A stretch of 64,000 nt of DNA, taken from Amaurobius ferox. Taxonomy: Eukaryota; Arthropoda; Arachnida; Araneae; Amaurobiidae. The notes under the pieces were generated by a model that was given only the letters and a program-made list of their open reading frames with translations, did not search any database and had not been told where the DNA came from. The position numbers and the translations under genes were made by a program. Below, in pieces: positions 34,981 to 46,233 of this stretch (position 1 is its first letter; every line of letters begins with the position of its first letter). The DNA lies in NCBI GenBank assembly GCA_951213105.1, contig OX578142.1, forward strand, positions 3,674,649 to 3,738,648, in the 5' to 3' direction.

Positions 34981-36299
34981 TTTCAACTATGTTGTAAAGT
35001 GTTAAAAAGGAAAAGATTTCATTATGAACAAGAGTACATTTTGAAATTGACACTGAAAAAAATGTGAAAACATGAATAGTCGAATTTTCATAAAAAAAAA
35101 AAAACGTACAGAAAAGTCTCATTTATAAGCATTTAAAAAACAATATTTCGGTATAATTTTTTTAAATACATGAGTTGAAGAATTAAGAAAAAATATATAC
35201 TAGGAAGAAATTTTAAAATAATATGCTACTTAGAACAAATTAAAAAAAAAGTTGATACAGGGGTGAAATGTTAAAAAACACAATACTAAATTAAAATAAT
35301 TTGATACTTTAAGAAAATAAAAAAAAAATACCTGGAAGAAGTTAAAAAAGCCTTATACTTAAAAGAAAATAAACATGATACATACAAGAAATAAAAACAC
35401 ATATAATTCTGGGAATTTTTTTAAAAACATTACACACAAAATTATATTTCATAATGTAGTAGATAATAATTTTTGCAATTTTTAGAAATAATTGTGAAAC
35501 AGTTTGTGTTCTGTGTATCTAGAAACATGTTCTACTTGGGCTCTGTGCCCTTACTCACTGTATTCACTCTTAAAAATCATCACAGTTGCATGATACCACC
35601 ATTGATCAGAGATGTGTAGTTTTAGCATGCACATATATAATTTAAAATAGCCTATAAACTTACTTACAATATTATTAATATTGTTTTTTGATATATTTAT
35701 AGTATTGAAGTTTACTTTTAAAAAATTAACTCTTTAAAAATTGCAAAAATGTTTTAACTGTTATGTGCTTTAATATATCCCAAAATTTTATTCTGTATTT
35801 TTAAGTTATTTTCAATTTAAAATAGCTTATCTTTTAGATTTAAAATTATATTTCATAATGTAGTAGATTATAATTTTTGCAATATTTAGAAAAAATTAGA
35901 ATTAAAAATATATTTAAATATAAACTGAAAATAAAAGAAAAAAACATTTTTGCATTAAAATTATTGTATTAACAATATATAATATAAATTAAAATAAAAA
36001 TTTTATTACATATGAACAGAGTGATTCCATAGTATTGTGAATTTTGCATATATGACACATTTGATATATCGTATCTTTGTAAAAATATGATTTAGATGAA
36101 TGTACTTTAAATTTTAAAGATACTGTTTCAGATTGTGTTGATTTCAAATTTATAAATTCAAGTACATTATTGAAATCAACACAATCTGAAAATTTGACAT
36201 CTATTATAAAAATATATTCACCTGGCTCAATATTTTTGTTTTACAAAGATGCATAAAACTTTGTAAATATCATGTCTGCAACATGCACTATTCTGTAGA

Positions 36300-36910
36300 G
36301 TTGTCCAATGTCTGATAAATATGTATATAAACACGTAATAAATACGTGTAAAAACACAATATAAACACGTAATAAATACGTGTAGAAACACACATGTAAT
36401 AAATACATGTAGAAACACAATATAAATATGTATGGGAATACATTATAAATGCGTATGGGAACGCATAAATACATATGGGAACACGTTATAAACATGTAGG
36501 TGGATATACGTAAGAAACACGTATGTGAATATACGTAATATACACGTATATGATATGTAATAGACATGTATCTGGATACGTAATAATAGCGTATGTGGAT
36601 ATACGTAATATACACGTATGTGATACGTAATTAACATGTATTCGGATACGTAGTAATAACATATGTCGATATACATAATAATAACGTATGTGGATATGTA
36701 GTATACACGTATGTAGATACGTAATAATAATGTATGTGGGTATACGTAATAATAACGTATGTGGATATGCGTAATAATAACGTATATGGATACGTAATAA
36801 ACACGTATGTGCATATACGTAATAATAACGTATGTGAATATACGTAATATTAACGTATAAGGATACGTAATAATAATGTAAAAGGATACGTAATAATAAC
36901 CTTTTTTATA
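36300..36910. repeat. TACGTAATAATAACGTATGTGG minisatellite (A)
   Basis: Dozens of variant 20-27-bp units built on TACGTAATAATAACGTATG and ACACGTATGTGGATAT. It runs into the CGTACCGTTTTTGCGTAATA end of the duplication. Long antisense frames rich in Tyr, Ile and Val arise only because the unit lacks stops in those frames. Confidence 0.9.
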
Positions 36911-37026
36911 ACGGTTGGTATACCGTATTCTAACGTACCGTTTTTGCGTAATAATTATGTATGGCCTGACACGTAAAGATTACGTATTGCTTGATACGTA
37001 AGAGTTACGTATTTGTGCTACCTGGG

Positions 37027-38042
37027 TATGACTGAATAGCGTATTGATATCCCCCTACACCGGGGTATATATACTGGTTTAACTTTTAAGTTAAGCCCGG
37101 AGTATACAAATTTTTGGTTGAATGGAAATATGCATCCCCGGTCATTTTACATCACAATCTGTAGGAATCCAAGTTAAAAACAGATGAGACACAAAACAAA
37201 TGTTCCAAATTCTAGACAGCTAACCGTGATGAAATTAATCTTTAGATTTTAACCGTATCTTTAAGCAAATACGCAAGTTTGTTTACATAGTGTTTCCAAC
37301 ATGTATAATGGGACTCAAGTCGTGACCCCTGCTATTTGAAAACTTGTTTCGGTTATGGTCCGGTTGCAACTAGAATGACAGAGTTTCCCCGGTCATCGCG
37401 GATGTGGTCATGTGATAAGCAGACATGTTTTGATGGAAATGCGACCTGAAATCGTACAGAATAACTGTAGATAACCAGTTTTTGTCTTCTTGTATTTCGG
37501 ACCGATCAGTGCAGAACTTTCGTTTTTGCACGTGTAAGAAAATAGCGTTTTTGGTGCAGATATTGAGATTTTAGGTGTTTTTGTAGCAAGATGTAGCAGT
37601 GAATGGAAATTGTAACAGTTTGGTACAATTGGCGCAGATTTTCCACCCCTGAAGAAATGAAATTGAAATAATAGATTAACAAATAAAAAACAAACAAGGC
37701 ATAAAGACAGAAACCGTATCTCAGTGGTTAGGAAAACCACTGAGTGATCAGCATACACAGTTTCCTAATACAGCAAGCACATGATTGTAAACAACTTACT
37801 TTTGTCTCGGGCTTGAGTGGCTTTCTTCTAATTAATCTCACCTTTGCACTCTATTTTTTTTCTTCAGATTTACCATTGAAAAACAATTATAATATATTCT
37901 GGGATTTTGCACAATATGTTTTGTTACACAATACCTTGATTACAGTGTAAAAACACCAGAATATAAAATTGACAATAATTAATAAAAAAAACAGTTTATT
38001 TTATATTTACACCAACTACATGATTTTTACTTGCATGCTAAT
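37027..38042. other. No gene recognised
   Basis: Unremarkable sequence. The antisense frames at 37408-37758 carry no recognisable domain. A small hairpin, CTCAGTGGTT/AACCACTGAG, lies near 37721-37744. Confidence 0.35.
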
Positions 38043-38784
38043 TTAAGGGTGAGCGTCAGTAAATCTTCTAACCTATCTGCACTTTGTTAACTTTCGCAGA
38101 TCACGTTTTTCATCGAAATTCTGCTCAAACAGTTGCGAAATATTTTCTGAAAAGTAAAATGCAAAGCTTAGATTATATTAAAACTAAATTTAATACTCAA
38201 TAAAATATAGAATATATTTTTTATTTTAATCCAAAATATTTTTGGTGCTGCCATTTGTTGTCGTAATTTAATTCATACCGACTATTTTTATTTTTTAATG
38301 AGCATTTTTAAATATCTATTCCTTCTAATACAGTATTAAATATAATAGATCATATATAATAATGCCACAATCACGGAATTCTATAAATTAGATAAAGGGA
38401 TCTGAGAACTGCAGCTTTGTCTTCAAGTCCAAGTTCAATTACATTTCCGTAATTGTGGCATTCTTATATATGATCTATTGTTGTATTTAATAGCATATTA
38501 GAAGGAATAGACTTTTTAAAATGTTCATTAAAAAATAAAAATAGTCAGTTTGAATTAAATTACGACAACAGATGGTGGTACCAAAAATATTTTGGATTAA
38601 AATAAAAAATATATTCTATATTTTATTGAGTATTAAATTTAGCTTTAATATAATCTAAGCATTGCATTTTATTTTTCAGAAAATATTTCACAACTGCTTG
38701 AGCAGAATTTCAGCCAAAAACGTGATCTGTGAAAGTTAACAAAGCATGGATAGGGCACAAGATTTACTGCCACTCATCCTTAAC
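38043..38784. repeat. Foldback element with ~340-bp arms
   Basis: Arms 38043-38380 and 38443-38784 are reverse complements, with outer ends TTAAGGGTGAGCG... / ...CACTCATCCTTAA and a ~60-bp spacer. Shared blocks include GCAAAGCTTAGATTATATTA and CCAAAATATTTTTGG. No coding. A MITE-like or foldback transposon; no target duplication was resolved. Confidence 0.85.
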
Positions 38785-39187
38785 ATACTAATCTCTCAAA
38801 GTGGTCAGATTTGTTTACGAATTTACGAGTTAAGCACATTCCTTTCTTTCTTTATATTCCCCCATCCCACCCTCTTGTAGTATTGCTGCTCAATAATGAC
38901 TCAACATATTTTAGAAAAATCCCTGAGGAGTGATATTTTTTATAAGAAAAGTTATTTATTTTATCCACTGTGGGATTTATTATTTACATATTTGACATTT
39001 ATCTTTTAAATGTAACAATATTAGAAAATAAAAAAAAACTTTTGAGATTTTAGTTTTTGCGCTTTTTTTTGGAGTGCAGGGGGAGTGTCATAGTAAAAAG
39101 GGGGAAACATACGGAGTTATTTCATTCGCAAATTGACTTACATACCAAATATATGAAAAAATATGCATTTTGTTGCTTGCCAATCGG

Positions 39188-39189
<2 letters not shown>
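38785..39189. other. No gene recognised
   Basis: AT-rich spacer between the foldback and the TA microsatellite. Confidence 0.35.

Positions 39190-39264
<75 letters not shown>
39190..39264. repeat. (TA)n microsatellite
   Basis: About 37 uninterrupted TA units. All Tyr-Ile frames on both strands through it are artefacts. Confidence 0.97.
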
Positions 39265-39267
<3 letters not shown>

Positions 39268-39305
39268 TACGCGACCTCTTATTCGGCATTCCAATATCCG
39301 AACTC
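39265..39305 (+). mobile_element. pogo/Tigger-like terminus (possible)
   Basis: CAGTACGCGACCTCTTATTC then GGCATTCC immediately after TA resembles the CAGT...CCTC...ATCCGGCA ends of pogo-like elements. The partner end was not identified. Confidence 0.35.
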
Positions 39306-39811
39306 TCCCAAAACCAGAATACGGCAAAATTATGCCAAATTCTGCGCCAACAAGCGATTATTTGCGAAATATTGCGCCAAATGCGATTTTTGTTTAAAAT
39401 CCCGCCAAATGCTTTTTTGCTTTAATTAGCAATATCAATAAAAAAAAAAGCATTGAAACCTACTATTTTAGAGGGTTTGAAATAGGACGCGCAAACCGCG
39501 CACGAAATTCAAAATTCCCGCGCAGAAAAAAATGCCGCGCGCACTCGCCGCCGCTGATTCTTCTTAAATTTCAGAAACGAACGCGAGGAATTCTCGCGAT
39601 AGCGAATGAAAATATTCCGTGGATCATGTTTTTTCCGAGAAGTTTCACAATTCCTCTTTTCCAGAAAACATCGGAAGTAGCATCGTTTTGCCCAAAAATT
39701 TCCTAAGCGGCTGCATCCGGCCGTCACCCCCGATAGTAGCTCTCGGAGGTGACAATCCATCACATTGACGGCGAGACGCATCATTCCATTCTTCTCTAGT
39801 TTCGATAGGAG

Positions 39812-39902
39812 CCGCGACTTGTCCGTAACTCACTCCTGTATAGTATATTACAGGAGGTAGTAACTAACTCCTGTACAGGAGTTAGTTACGGACAAGTCGC
39901 GG
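39812..39902. repeat. 29-bp-arm inverted repeat in a CpG-rich block
   Basis: CCGCGACTTGTCCGTAACTC ACTCCTGTA (39812-39840) is mirrored at 39874-39902. The spacer includes a perfect palindrome, ACTAACTCCTGTACAGGAGT then TAGT. The surrounding 39480-40170 is CpG-rich against an AT-rich background. Confidence 0.85.
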
Positions 39903-40594
39903 CAAGGTGCTTTTTTAATAGCGTTTCATTTTTTTCTGGGTGTATTCAGAGCACACTAGGCACAAATGTTTCGATTTTTCCGAATTCGTTAAGGTGCCTT
40001 CCCACTCACCGCAACGCAACAGCAGACACTTCACGGCAACGCTCGAGATACACGCAAGTCTTTGCGGCAAAATAAACCCCTTCACACTGTCGGTCGCCGG
40101 CGAAGAAATGTAGCCAATCGGATGCAAGCGCAGAAATTTCTCCTCGTTCAGCGGTCATGTTTACAAACCATCTCTTCCAAAGCGATTTTATATACATGAA
40201 ATATTACATAATAAAAATTAAGATATTATTACTAATAAAATCTCTTTGGTCTCTTCTGATTTATATTTACCAGCGGCTTGCTAGTTTACAGTATTGACGC
40301 GTTTCAGAAAATCCGCCTTTCTGTGAATTTAAACAGGAGCGTACGCGAGTTTGCTTTGGCGATATATACATATTTCATCAGTTTTCTAAAATAAGCTAAC
40401 TAAAGTGATTCCATCACAAAACACAAAGGATCCTAATTTAAATTGTTTTAGAATATTTACTACACTATGGCAATTTCCTCGTTTTAACGAATGCAATTAT
40501 GTTCTCTTTCAGGAATCGTTAAAAAAAAACATCCGACAGAATTCAGAAAATAAATTTTGACGTATGTTCTTCATAGACTTTTTTTTTATCCCTT

Positions 40595-41000
40595 CCCAGG
40601 TAACACACATACGGTATTATAACCGTTTATACGTTATATTTTCGTATGTGTTATACGATAAACGGTAATACATCGGTTATAATACCGTTATGAGTAAACG
40701 GTATATAAAAATACGGTATATCATACGTATGAATTACCGTGTATGAACATACCGTATGTAGAAATACCGTTTTAAATACGTATGTATTACTGTTTATTTT
40801 GAATTAAAATAACCGTTTTTATTACATTAAAAATACCAATTTATCATACGTAAAAATAACCATTAACGCTCCCCCTTGCTCAAATCCTCTTTCAGCTTTG
40901 TTTTCGAACCCTTTTCCCGAAGGCATTTTCATGTATTACCGTTTATCATACATTATAAATACCGTTTATCATACGTTATAAATACCGTTTATATTACATT
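40595..41000. repeat. ACGGTAT/ATACCGT-rich array
   Basis: Repeated short motifs (TACCGTTTATCATACGTTAT and inverted forms) in two blocks, 40595-40860 and 40930-41030. The composition is the same as at the ends of the two duplication copies. Confidence 0.75.
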
Positions 41001-41160
41001 AAAATTACCATTTTTCATACGTAAAAATAACCATTCCACCTCCCTCCCCCTTGGGACTTCTTGCTAATCCCCTATCAGCTTTGTCCTCCAACACAGGTGG
41101 TCAGGGATCTCCCTTCTTGTTTATCTTCACCCTCCCAAGTTCTAACCTCGGTGATCGGAC

Positions 41161-41260
41161 GTGACGTCACGCAGTTCTGGAAGCTTCCAGAACGGCCTCA
41201 TTTCTACCTCAGCGGACGAAGCCATAAGCTCTGTGAATCTGGCAACACTGAGTGCAGTTA
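41161..41260 (+). promoter_or_regulatory. Candidate promoter: CRE plus perfect heat-shock element
   Basis: TGACGTCA (41162-41169) is followed by GTTCTGGAAGCTTCCAGAAC (41174-41193). This 20-bp perfect palindrome fits four alternating GAA/TTC pentamers, the HSF trimer site. A weak CATAAG TATA-like motif is at about 41220 and an initiator-like TGCAGTTAG at about 41253. No heat-shock protein frame follows in the next kilobase. It may be a promoter fragment carried by a mobile element. Confidence 0.45.
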
Positions 41261-41506
41261 GAGTTATTCTTTGTTTCCCGCCGTGTTTGTAGGTTGGTAT
41301 CTTGATCTTTCTGTGTTAGCTTAACACGTTGCTTAATTTATATATTTTAACTTATTTAATTATATTTAGCTTTAACTTTTATTTTATTTTATATATCTTC
41401 CTAGCTTTATTTTATCTATATATTACTTTTAGCATTAGATATTGCTTTAAAAGCAAACGGGAAAAGTGCATGTTTTCAGCATCGTTGTATGTGCATCCAT
41501 GCTCGC

Positions 41507-41935
41507 ATTTAATACTGTCTAAGCGGAGATTAAATGAAAACGTGGTTCGAGATTGCATTTGTTGTCATGCATGCATGTTTATTTCAAATCCTGTAAAATC
41601 ATAAATTATTCTTTTACATGTTTTTATGTATTTTAGACTTAAGACAGTATACTTAAACTAAATGAAAGTTGCTTCATTTATAACCTACCTGCAAGTAAAT
41701 ATACTTATTTAGTATTGGTTAGTGTTTATAATAAAATAAATTTAATCTATATAATAGTAAATAAAGCAACTTTCATTTAGTGTAATTATACATGTCTAAA
41801 ACTAAAATCTATGAAAAACATGTAAAAGAATAATTTGATTTTACAGGATTTGAAATAAACATGCATGCATAACAAATGCAATATGACCACGTTTTCATTT
41901 ATTCTCTGCTTAGACAGTGTTAAATATTAAAATTA
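41507..41935. repeat. Foldback element with ~170-bp arms
   Basis: Arms 41507-41674 and 41763-41935 are reverse complements (GAAAACGTGGT, ACATGCATGCATG-like, GATTTGAAATAAACATG, AAAGCAACTTTCATTTAG), with a ~90-bp AT-rich spacer. No coding frame. Confidence 0.85.
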
Positions 41936-41984
41936 TTTTATTCATTTAAAGTATAAATTTTTTATAATTAATTTAATGTTATTT

Positions 41985-42165
41985 GCAGAAATAAAATAAA
42001 ATATACTAGGAAAATTTTTTAAAATAATACGCTACTTAGAAAAAGTTGATACAGGAGTGAAATGCTAAAAAACACAATGATAAATTAAAACAAATTTGAT
42101 ACTTGGAAGAAGTAATAAAAGCCTTAAAAGAAAATAAACATGATACTTAGAAATAAAAACACACA
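41985..42165 (+). repeat. Third partial duplication copy (C), left part
   Basis: Matches copy A at about 35200-35405 (ATACTAGGAA, GATACAGG-GTGAAATG, CTTGGAAGAAGT). It is interrupted at 42166 by hAT element 3 and resumes at 46234. Confidence 0.8.
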
Positions 42166-43479
42166 CAGGGATCGCACTCGTCCTAAAATTCCTAAAAATT
42201 TGAAGCTTCCCTTGAATTCCTAAAATTAACCTAAAATTTTTAAATCATCCTAAAATTTTGTAATGTTTTGCTGCGGCGCTAAATTTACTTTACTATCACC
42301 CGAATGCATTCCAGTCATACGGCAATCGATGTTAAAAAAGACTTCAGAAATTAAAATGTTGTTCAAAATAGCACTCATCTTTTACAAAGACGACAAAAGT
42401 GTCAATCACGACAAAATCGCCGATTCTCAATGGTTAAATCCTCTCCGTCCGCGGGCGGTTTTAGTGAAATACAATCGCAAGACGAATGGCGACCCACGTG
42501 ATCATTTACGATCGGAGTTTGAGGGGGAGATTCTTTTGTTTGTGGGAGTGGGAATCTCCAGCCCAAGCTAACAAACCTAGAAGCCTTTAACCTCTCAAAG
42601 AAATAAAATAGAAAAAGGTTCGATTGTTGAATAGTGTGCTTCTTCATATTTACTAGATAAATTACGTTTCTCTTTCTTTGCAAAGTTAAAATTTTGCTCA
42701 ATTATTCTTTGTTGGGAATCAATTGTGTGCAAAAATTTTGAAGAATTTTAGGTCTAAATCCAATAATACAAATATAGTTAGTCAGATTATGATTCTCTTA
42801 CGCCCCTCATTACGTAATATTTGATCAACATCATGTCAAAACAAGAGAGTAGAGAAGGAATTTTTGTCTGCTGTTAGCAACCTCTCTAGGCATTGATGAT
42901 ATTAAAGGATATCTCTTCAAAAGGATGCATTGCGTAGGGGCCCGGACCACATAGCAGTTTATGAAGAAAAGCAATGGATAAAATAAAATACGGCATAGTA
43001 GGGAGGTCCCGCAATTGGATCGCCATGCTCCCCATAAAAAATAAATTAAAAACAATGAAAGAGCAGAAATGTGAAGAATGTTAAATAAACACATTCCCCT
43101 TTCCAACAAATAAAACTTTTAAACAGTTTTCATTTCTTTTTAAACTTAAAATTTTGTCAAATTATTCCATGTTTAGTATGCATCTGGGATGAAAAGTACC
43201 AAAGATTTGAACTGTGTAAGAATATTTGCTCAAAAACCAATATTTAAAAATATAGTTTTCTGGACTAGAGTTCTTTTGAGCCGCTGGAACTTGTGTATGT
43301 GTTTTTGTTGATTCTATCAAAACAGAGGATGATTGAAGGGCTGTGTCTAGATTAACGCGTTGCAGTAGCTTTGATGAAATATAGGATAACTTATTTCCCT
43401 CATATTATTTAATTACTGCCTTCAGCGACCAGCCCTATTGTTTTTAAAAAAAGTGTTTAAACTTGTAATACGTTTCTTG

Positions 43480-45400
43480 CAGTAGCTGTCGATCGTGCAC
43501 TTCTGCGACGCAAGCCATAAATAACGGGGCAGTTTATAAAGTAACTGCCGATCGCACACCTACGTTACGTGCGCAAGTCACAGCTAAGTGTGCAGTTTAT
43601 GAAGTGTTGATCTTGTACCTCAGCTACGCGCGCAAGTTACGGCTAACGATGTAGTTCATGAAGTAGCTGTAGATCGCACGTCTGCGTGACGCGCTCAAGT
43701 CATTACTAATGGTTCAGTTCATGAAGTAGCTGTCTATCGCACACCTCAGCTACACGCATAAATCGTGGCTAGCGGTGCATTTTATGGAATAGATGTAGAT
43801 CGCAAGCCTTCGTTACTCGCGCAAGTCATGGCTAACGGTGCAGTTGATGAAGTAGCTGTCATTCGCACACCTCAGCTACGCGGGCAAGTCACGACTAACG
43901 GTACAGTTGATGAAGTAGCTGTCATTCGCACACCTCAGCTACGCGGGCAAGTCACGACTAACGGTACATTTAATGAAGTAGCTGTCTATCTCAGCAACAC
44001 GCGCAAATTACGGCTAACGATGTAGTTCATGAAGTAGCTGTCGATCGCACGTCTCCGTTATGCGCTCAAGTCATAACTAATGGTTCAATTCATTAAGTAG
44101 CTGTCTATCGCATACCTCAGCTACACGCATAAATCGTGGTTACCGGTGCAGTTCATGGAGTAGATGTCAATCGCACGCCTTCGTTATGCGCGCAAGTGAT
44201 GGCTAACGGTGCAGTTGATATAGCAGTTGTCAATTGCACACCTCAGCTACGCGGCCAAGTCACGGCTAACGGTGCAGTTGATGAAGTTGTCTGATATTGG
44301 AAAATTTAAAAAATTTGAAGATAGCAAAGCACGCACTGTCAGAGTCAATAAGTGTTGGCTGGGTCATGAAAGTACACAAGTCCAGTTTTAAAGAAAAACT
44401 TCGTTCACTTTATTTGGTGAAAAACACAACTCGGCATATTACACGTACCTGGTAATTTTCCATGCCGTAAAACATCAAAATATACTATGTACAAAAGGTT
44501 TGCAGTTGTAAATGACTAGACAGAGATTCCTTGAAGCATTTGGTAGTAAGTTACTATACTACCTCTATCACTTGCGTGTATTTCAGCCACCGTCGAAGGT
44601 ATCACACTTGGCAAAGGGAAACCAAAGGATAGAACATCAGGAAAATATTTAAAGCAACTTCCGAACGTTTGTAAGTAAATTTAACGTTCAATACATGCTG
44701 GTCCAAACTGACCACATCTGCATCCGTTTCGACTATTAACCGTCGTCAAACGATATCCCGCAGTGCTTCTGTCAAAAACATTTCTGTCTGCCTACACCAG
44801 ACCATCATCTCAAGTCTGTCTCATGTCGATCGTCTTAACTCGATCGTCTGATGTCGTACGTCGATCACTCGATCAGTCGTCGATCGATCTGATTGCTTCA
44901 AGAAACCTCTGCCCTATATATCCGAGAATGGACAGTTCCGGAAACGCCCCCGGATATGCAAATCAGATGCGTACGCATTGAGAACTGATTTGCATGAAAC
45001 CTCATGTTGAAAAACGTCACGGTTCACGCCGGTGAACGGGAAGAGTCGTTCATATTAAATTTGCATAAACGCCCGTTCACGGGAACGTGAATCGCGATGT
45101 ATTGATTATTTCCAACAGAAGTAGCTATCTATTTCCGCAACGCGCGCAAGTTACGGCTAACGATATAGTTCATCAAGTGGCTGTTGATCGTTTCCGTTAC
45201 GCGCGAAAGTTATAACTAAAGATGCAGTTCATGAAGTAGCTGTCAATCGCACACCTCAGCTACGCGCGCAAGTTATGGCTAACGATGTAGCAACATGCGC
45301 AATTCACGGCTAATGATGCAGTTTATGAAGTTGCTGTCGATCACACACCTCAGTTACGCTCGGAAGTTATGGCTAACTCATTAAGTAGCTGTCAATTGCG
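43480..45400 (+). repeat. 63-bp tandem satellite, split by a solo LTR
   Basis: Units of about 63 bp of the form GTTGATGAAGTAGCTGTC..CGCACACCTCAGCTACGCG..CAAGTCACGGCTAACGGTGCA. About 13 occupy 43480-44287 and four to five degenerate ones occupy 45118-45400. Two adjacent units at 43861 and 43924 are identical for nearly the whole period. The period is divisible by three, which produces a 21-residue peptide repeat in one frame (43765-44025) without evidence that it is translated. Confidence 0.93.
44288..45117 (+). mobile_element. Solo LTR (830 bp, 5-bp TSD GAAGT)
   Basis: Begins TGTCTGATATTGG and ends TTTCCAACA (TG...CA), flanked by GAAGT on both sides (44283-44287, 45118-45122). This is the duplication size of Gypsy/BEL-type LTR elements. 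A TATA-like CTATATATCC lies at 44914. Upstream is a cluster of TCGATCG motifs (about 44826-44890). Three octamer motifs (ATGCAAAT at 44956, ATTTGCAT at 44988 and 45059) and GTTCACG inverted repeats follow. No internal gag-pol remains, so it arose by LTR-LTR recombination. Confidence 0.85.
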
Positions 45401-46165
45401 TTTCCGACCGCAATGCATGCACACGAGTAATTATACAGCTGCTGCGTATAAAATGAGTCGTCTTTTATTAGCGGGTACATGCAATCCACGTACGATATAT
45501 GCAATAACGACAATTCTACCGCATGTAATAACGATATACACGCTGCGCGGGCACATGCAATTTGCATAGATTTGAAATAGCTGTCAATCGCGTTCCAGCC
45601 CACTACGAGGGTTCAAGGCTAACAGATAAACACTTTTCCCAAAATAAATTGGCTTTTATTAGCATTATTTGCTTTAAGTCCGCCCGCTGCGCGGGTACAT
45701 GCAATCCTTGTACATTACATGCAATAACTACTATCTTATCAGCTAGATTTTTGCTCTTATGGCCGTATTTTATTTTACAATTCTTCAAAAATTTGAAATG
45801 TGATTTTGAGCTTTTTGGATTCTTTTTTTGTTAAGTATATTAAGATTTTCTTTTTCTGTTTATATAAAGTTGTTTGAAAACTAAACTAACATTTTTCTAA
45901 CATACATATATAACATATATATAGTGTGTATGTATGCATATATTTACACAAAAAATACCTATGATAAAGTGGCCACTGGATACTAAGTGATAATTTTAAT
46001 TTTCAAGTCTACAGAGCATTAAAATGAAAAATGAAATAGGAAAAATATTCAAAAGATTACCTTTTTCTTTCAAGGATGTTTGTTTTTTGCATCAATTCTC
46101 CTTTAATTAATGAAGAGGAAGGTAATATTAAACAGTACTAATAATAGAAATGATAAAAATTAGCT
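45401..46165. other. Interior of hAT 3, minor repeats only
   Basis: Two related GCGGGTACATGCAATCC... blocks (about 45471 and 45693) with ATATGCAATAACGACA-like continuations. The rest is AT-rich, with no gene. Confidence 0.5.
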
Positions 46166-46233
46166 CCTAAAATTTTGAAAAAAATACCTTAAATTCCAAC
46201 CTAAAATTTTTAGAAAATCTGCTATGATCCCTG

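Larger units (their letters stand above)
32250..37026 (+). repeat. Segmental duplication, copy A
   Basis: About 4.8 kb, matching 47565-53804 in the same orientation at high identity once the Helitron there is removed. Order: short lead, long inverted repeat of a coding fragment (32911-33949), second foldback with a TA run (34020-34980), AT-rich body, minisatellite (36300-36910), and the terminus GTATTTGTGCTACCTGGG at 37026. The site 35855/35856 is the empty target of Helitron copy B. Confidence 0.92.
42166..46233. mobile_element. hAT element 3 (8-bp TSD, originally AACACATA)
   Basis: Starts CAGGGATCGCACTCGTCC and ends TCTGCTATGATCCCTG. Flanks AACACACA (42158-42165) and CACACATA (46234-46241) each differ by one base from AACACATA. 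That sequence is found unsplit in copies A and B (about 35398 and 50687), which serve as empty sites. The interior holds a 63-bp satellite and a solo LTR. The 102-codon frame at 42263-42571 is not recognisable as transposase. Confidence 0.82.

Noticed and set aside
36227..36814. Long Tyr/Ile/Val-rich antisense frames (and the same at 53114-53607)
   Set aside because: They lie entirely in the TACGTAATAA minisatellite, exist in overlapping frames, and reflect lack of stops in the repeat unit.
39344..39409. Three E2F-like GCGCCAA/CCCGCCAAA sites
   Set aside because: Short motifs in the subterminal region of a likely transposon end; no gene start nearby to support a role.
39057..39429. Poly(Tyr-Ile) proteins
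   Set aside because: Artefact of a (TA)n microsatellite, open in several frames on both strands.
43765..44025. Peptide with 21-residue repeats
   Set aside because: Produced by a 63-bp satellite whose period is divisible by three; no start context, no continuity across the array.
43480..44287. CRISPR-like array
   Set aside because: Head-to-tail satellite units without unique spacers, in a eukaryotic genome.
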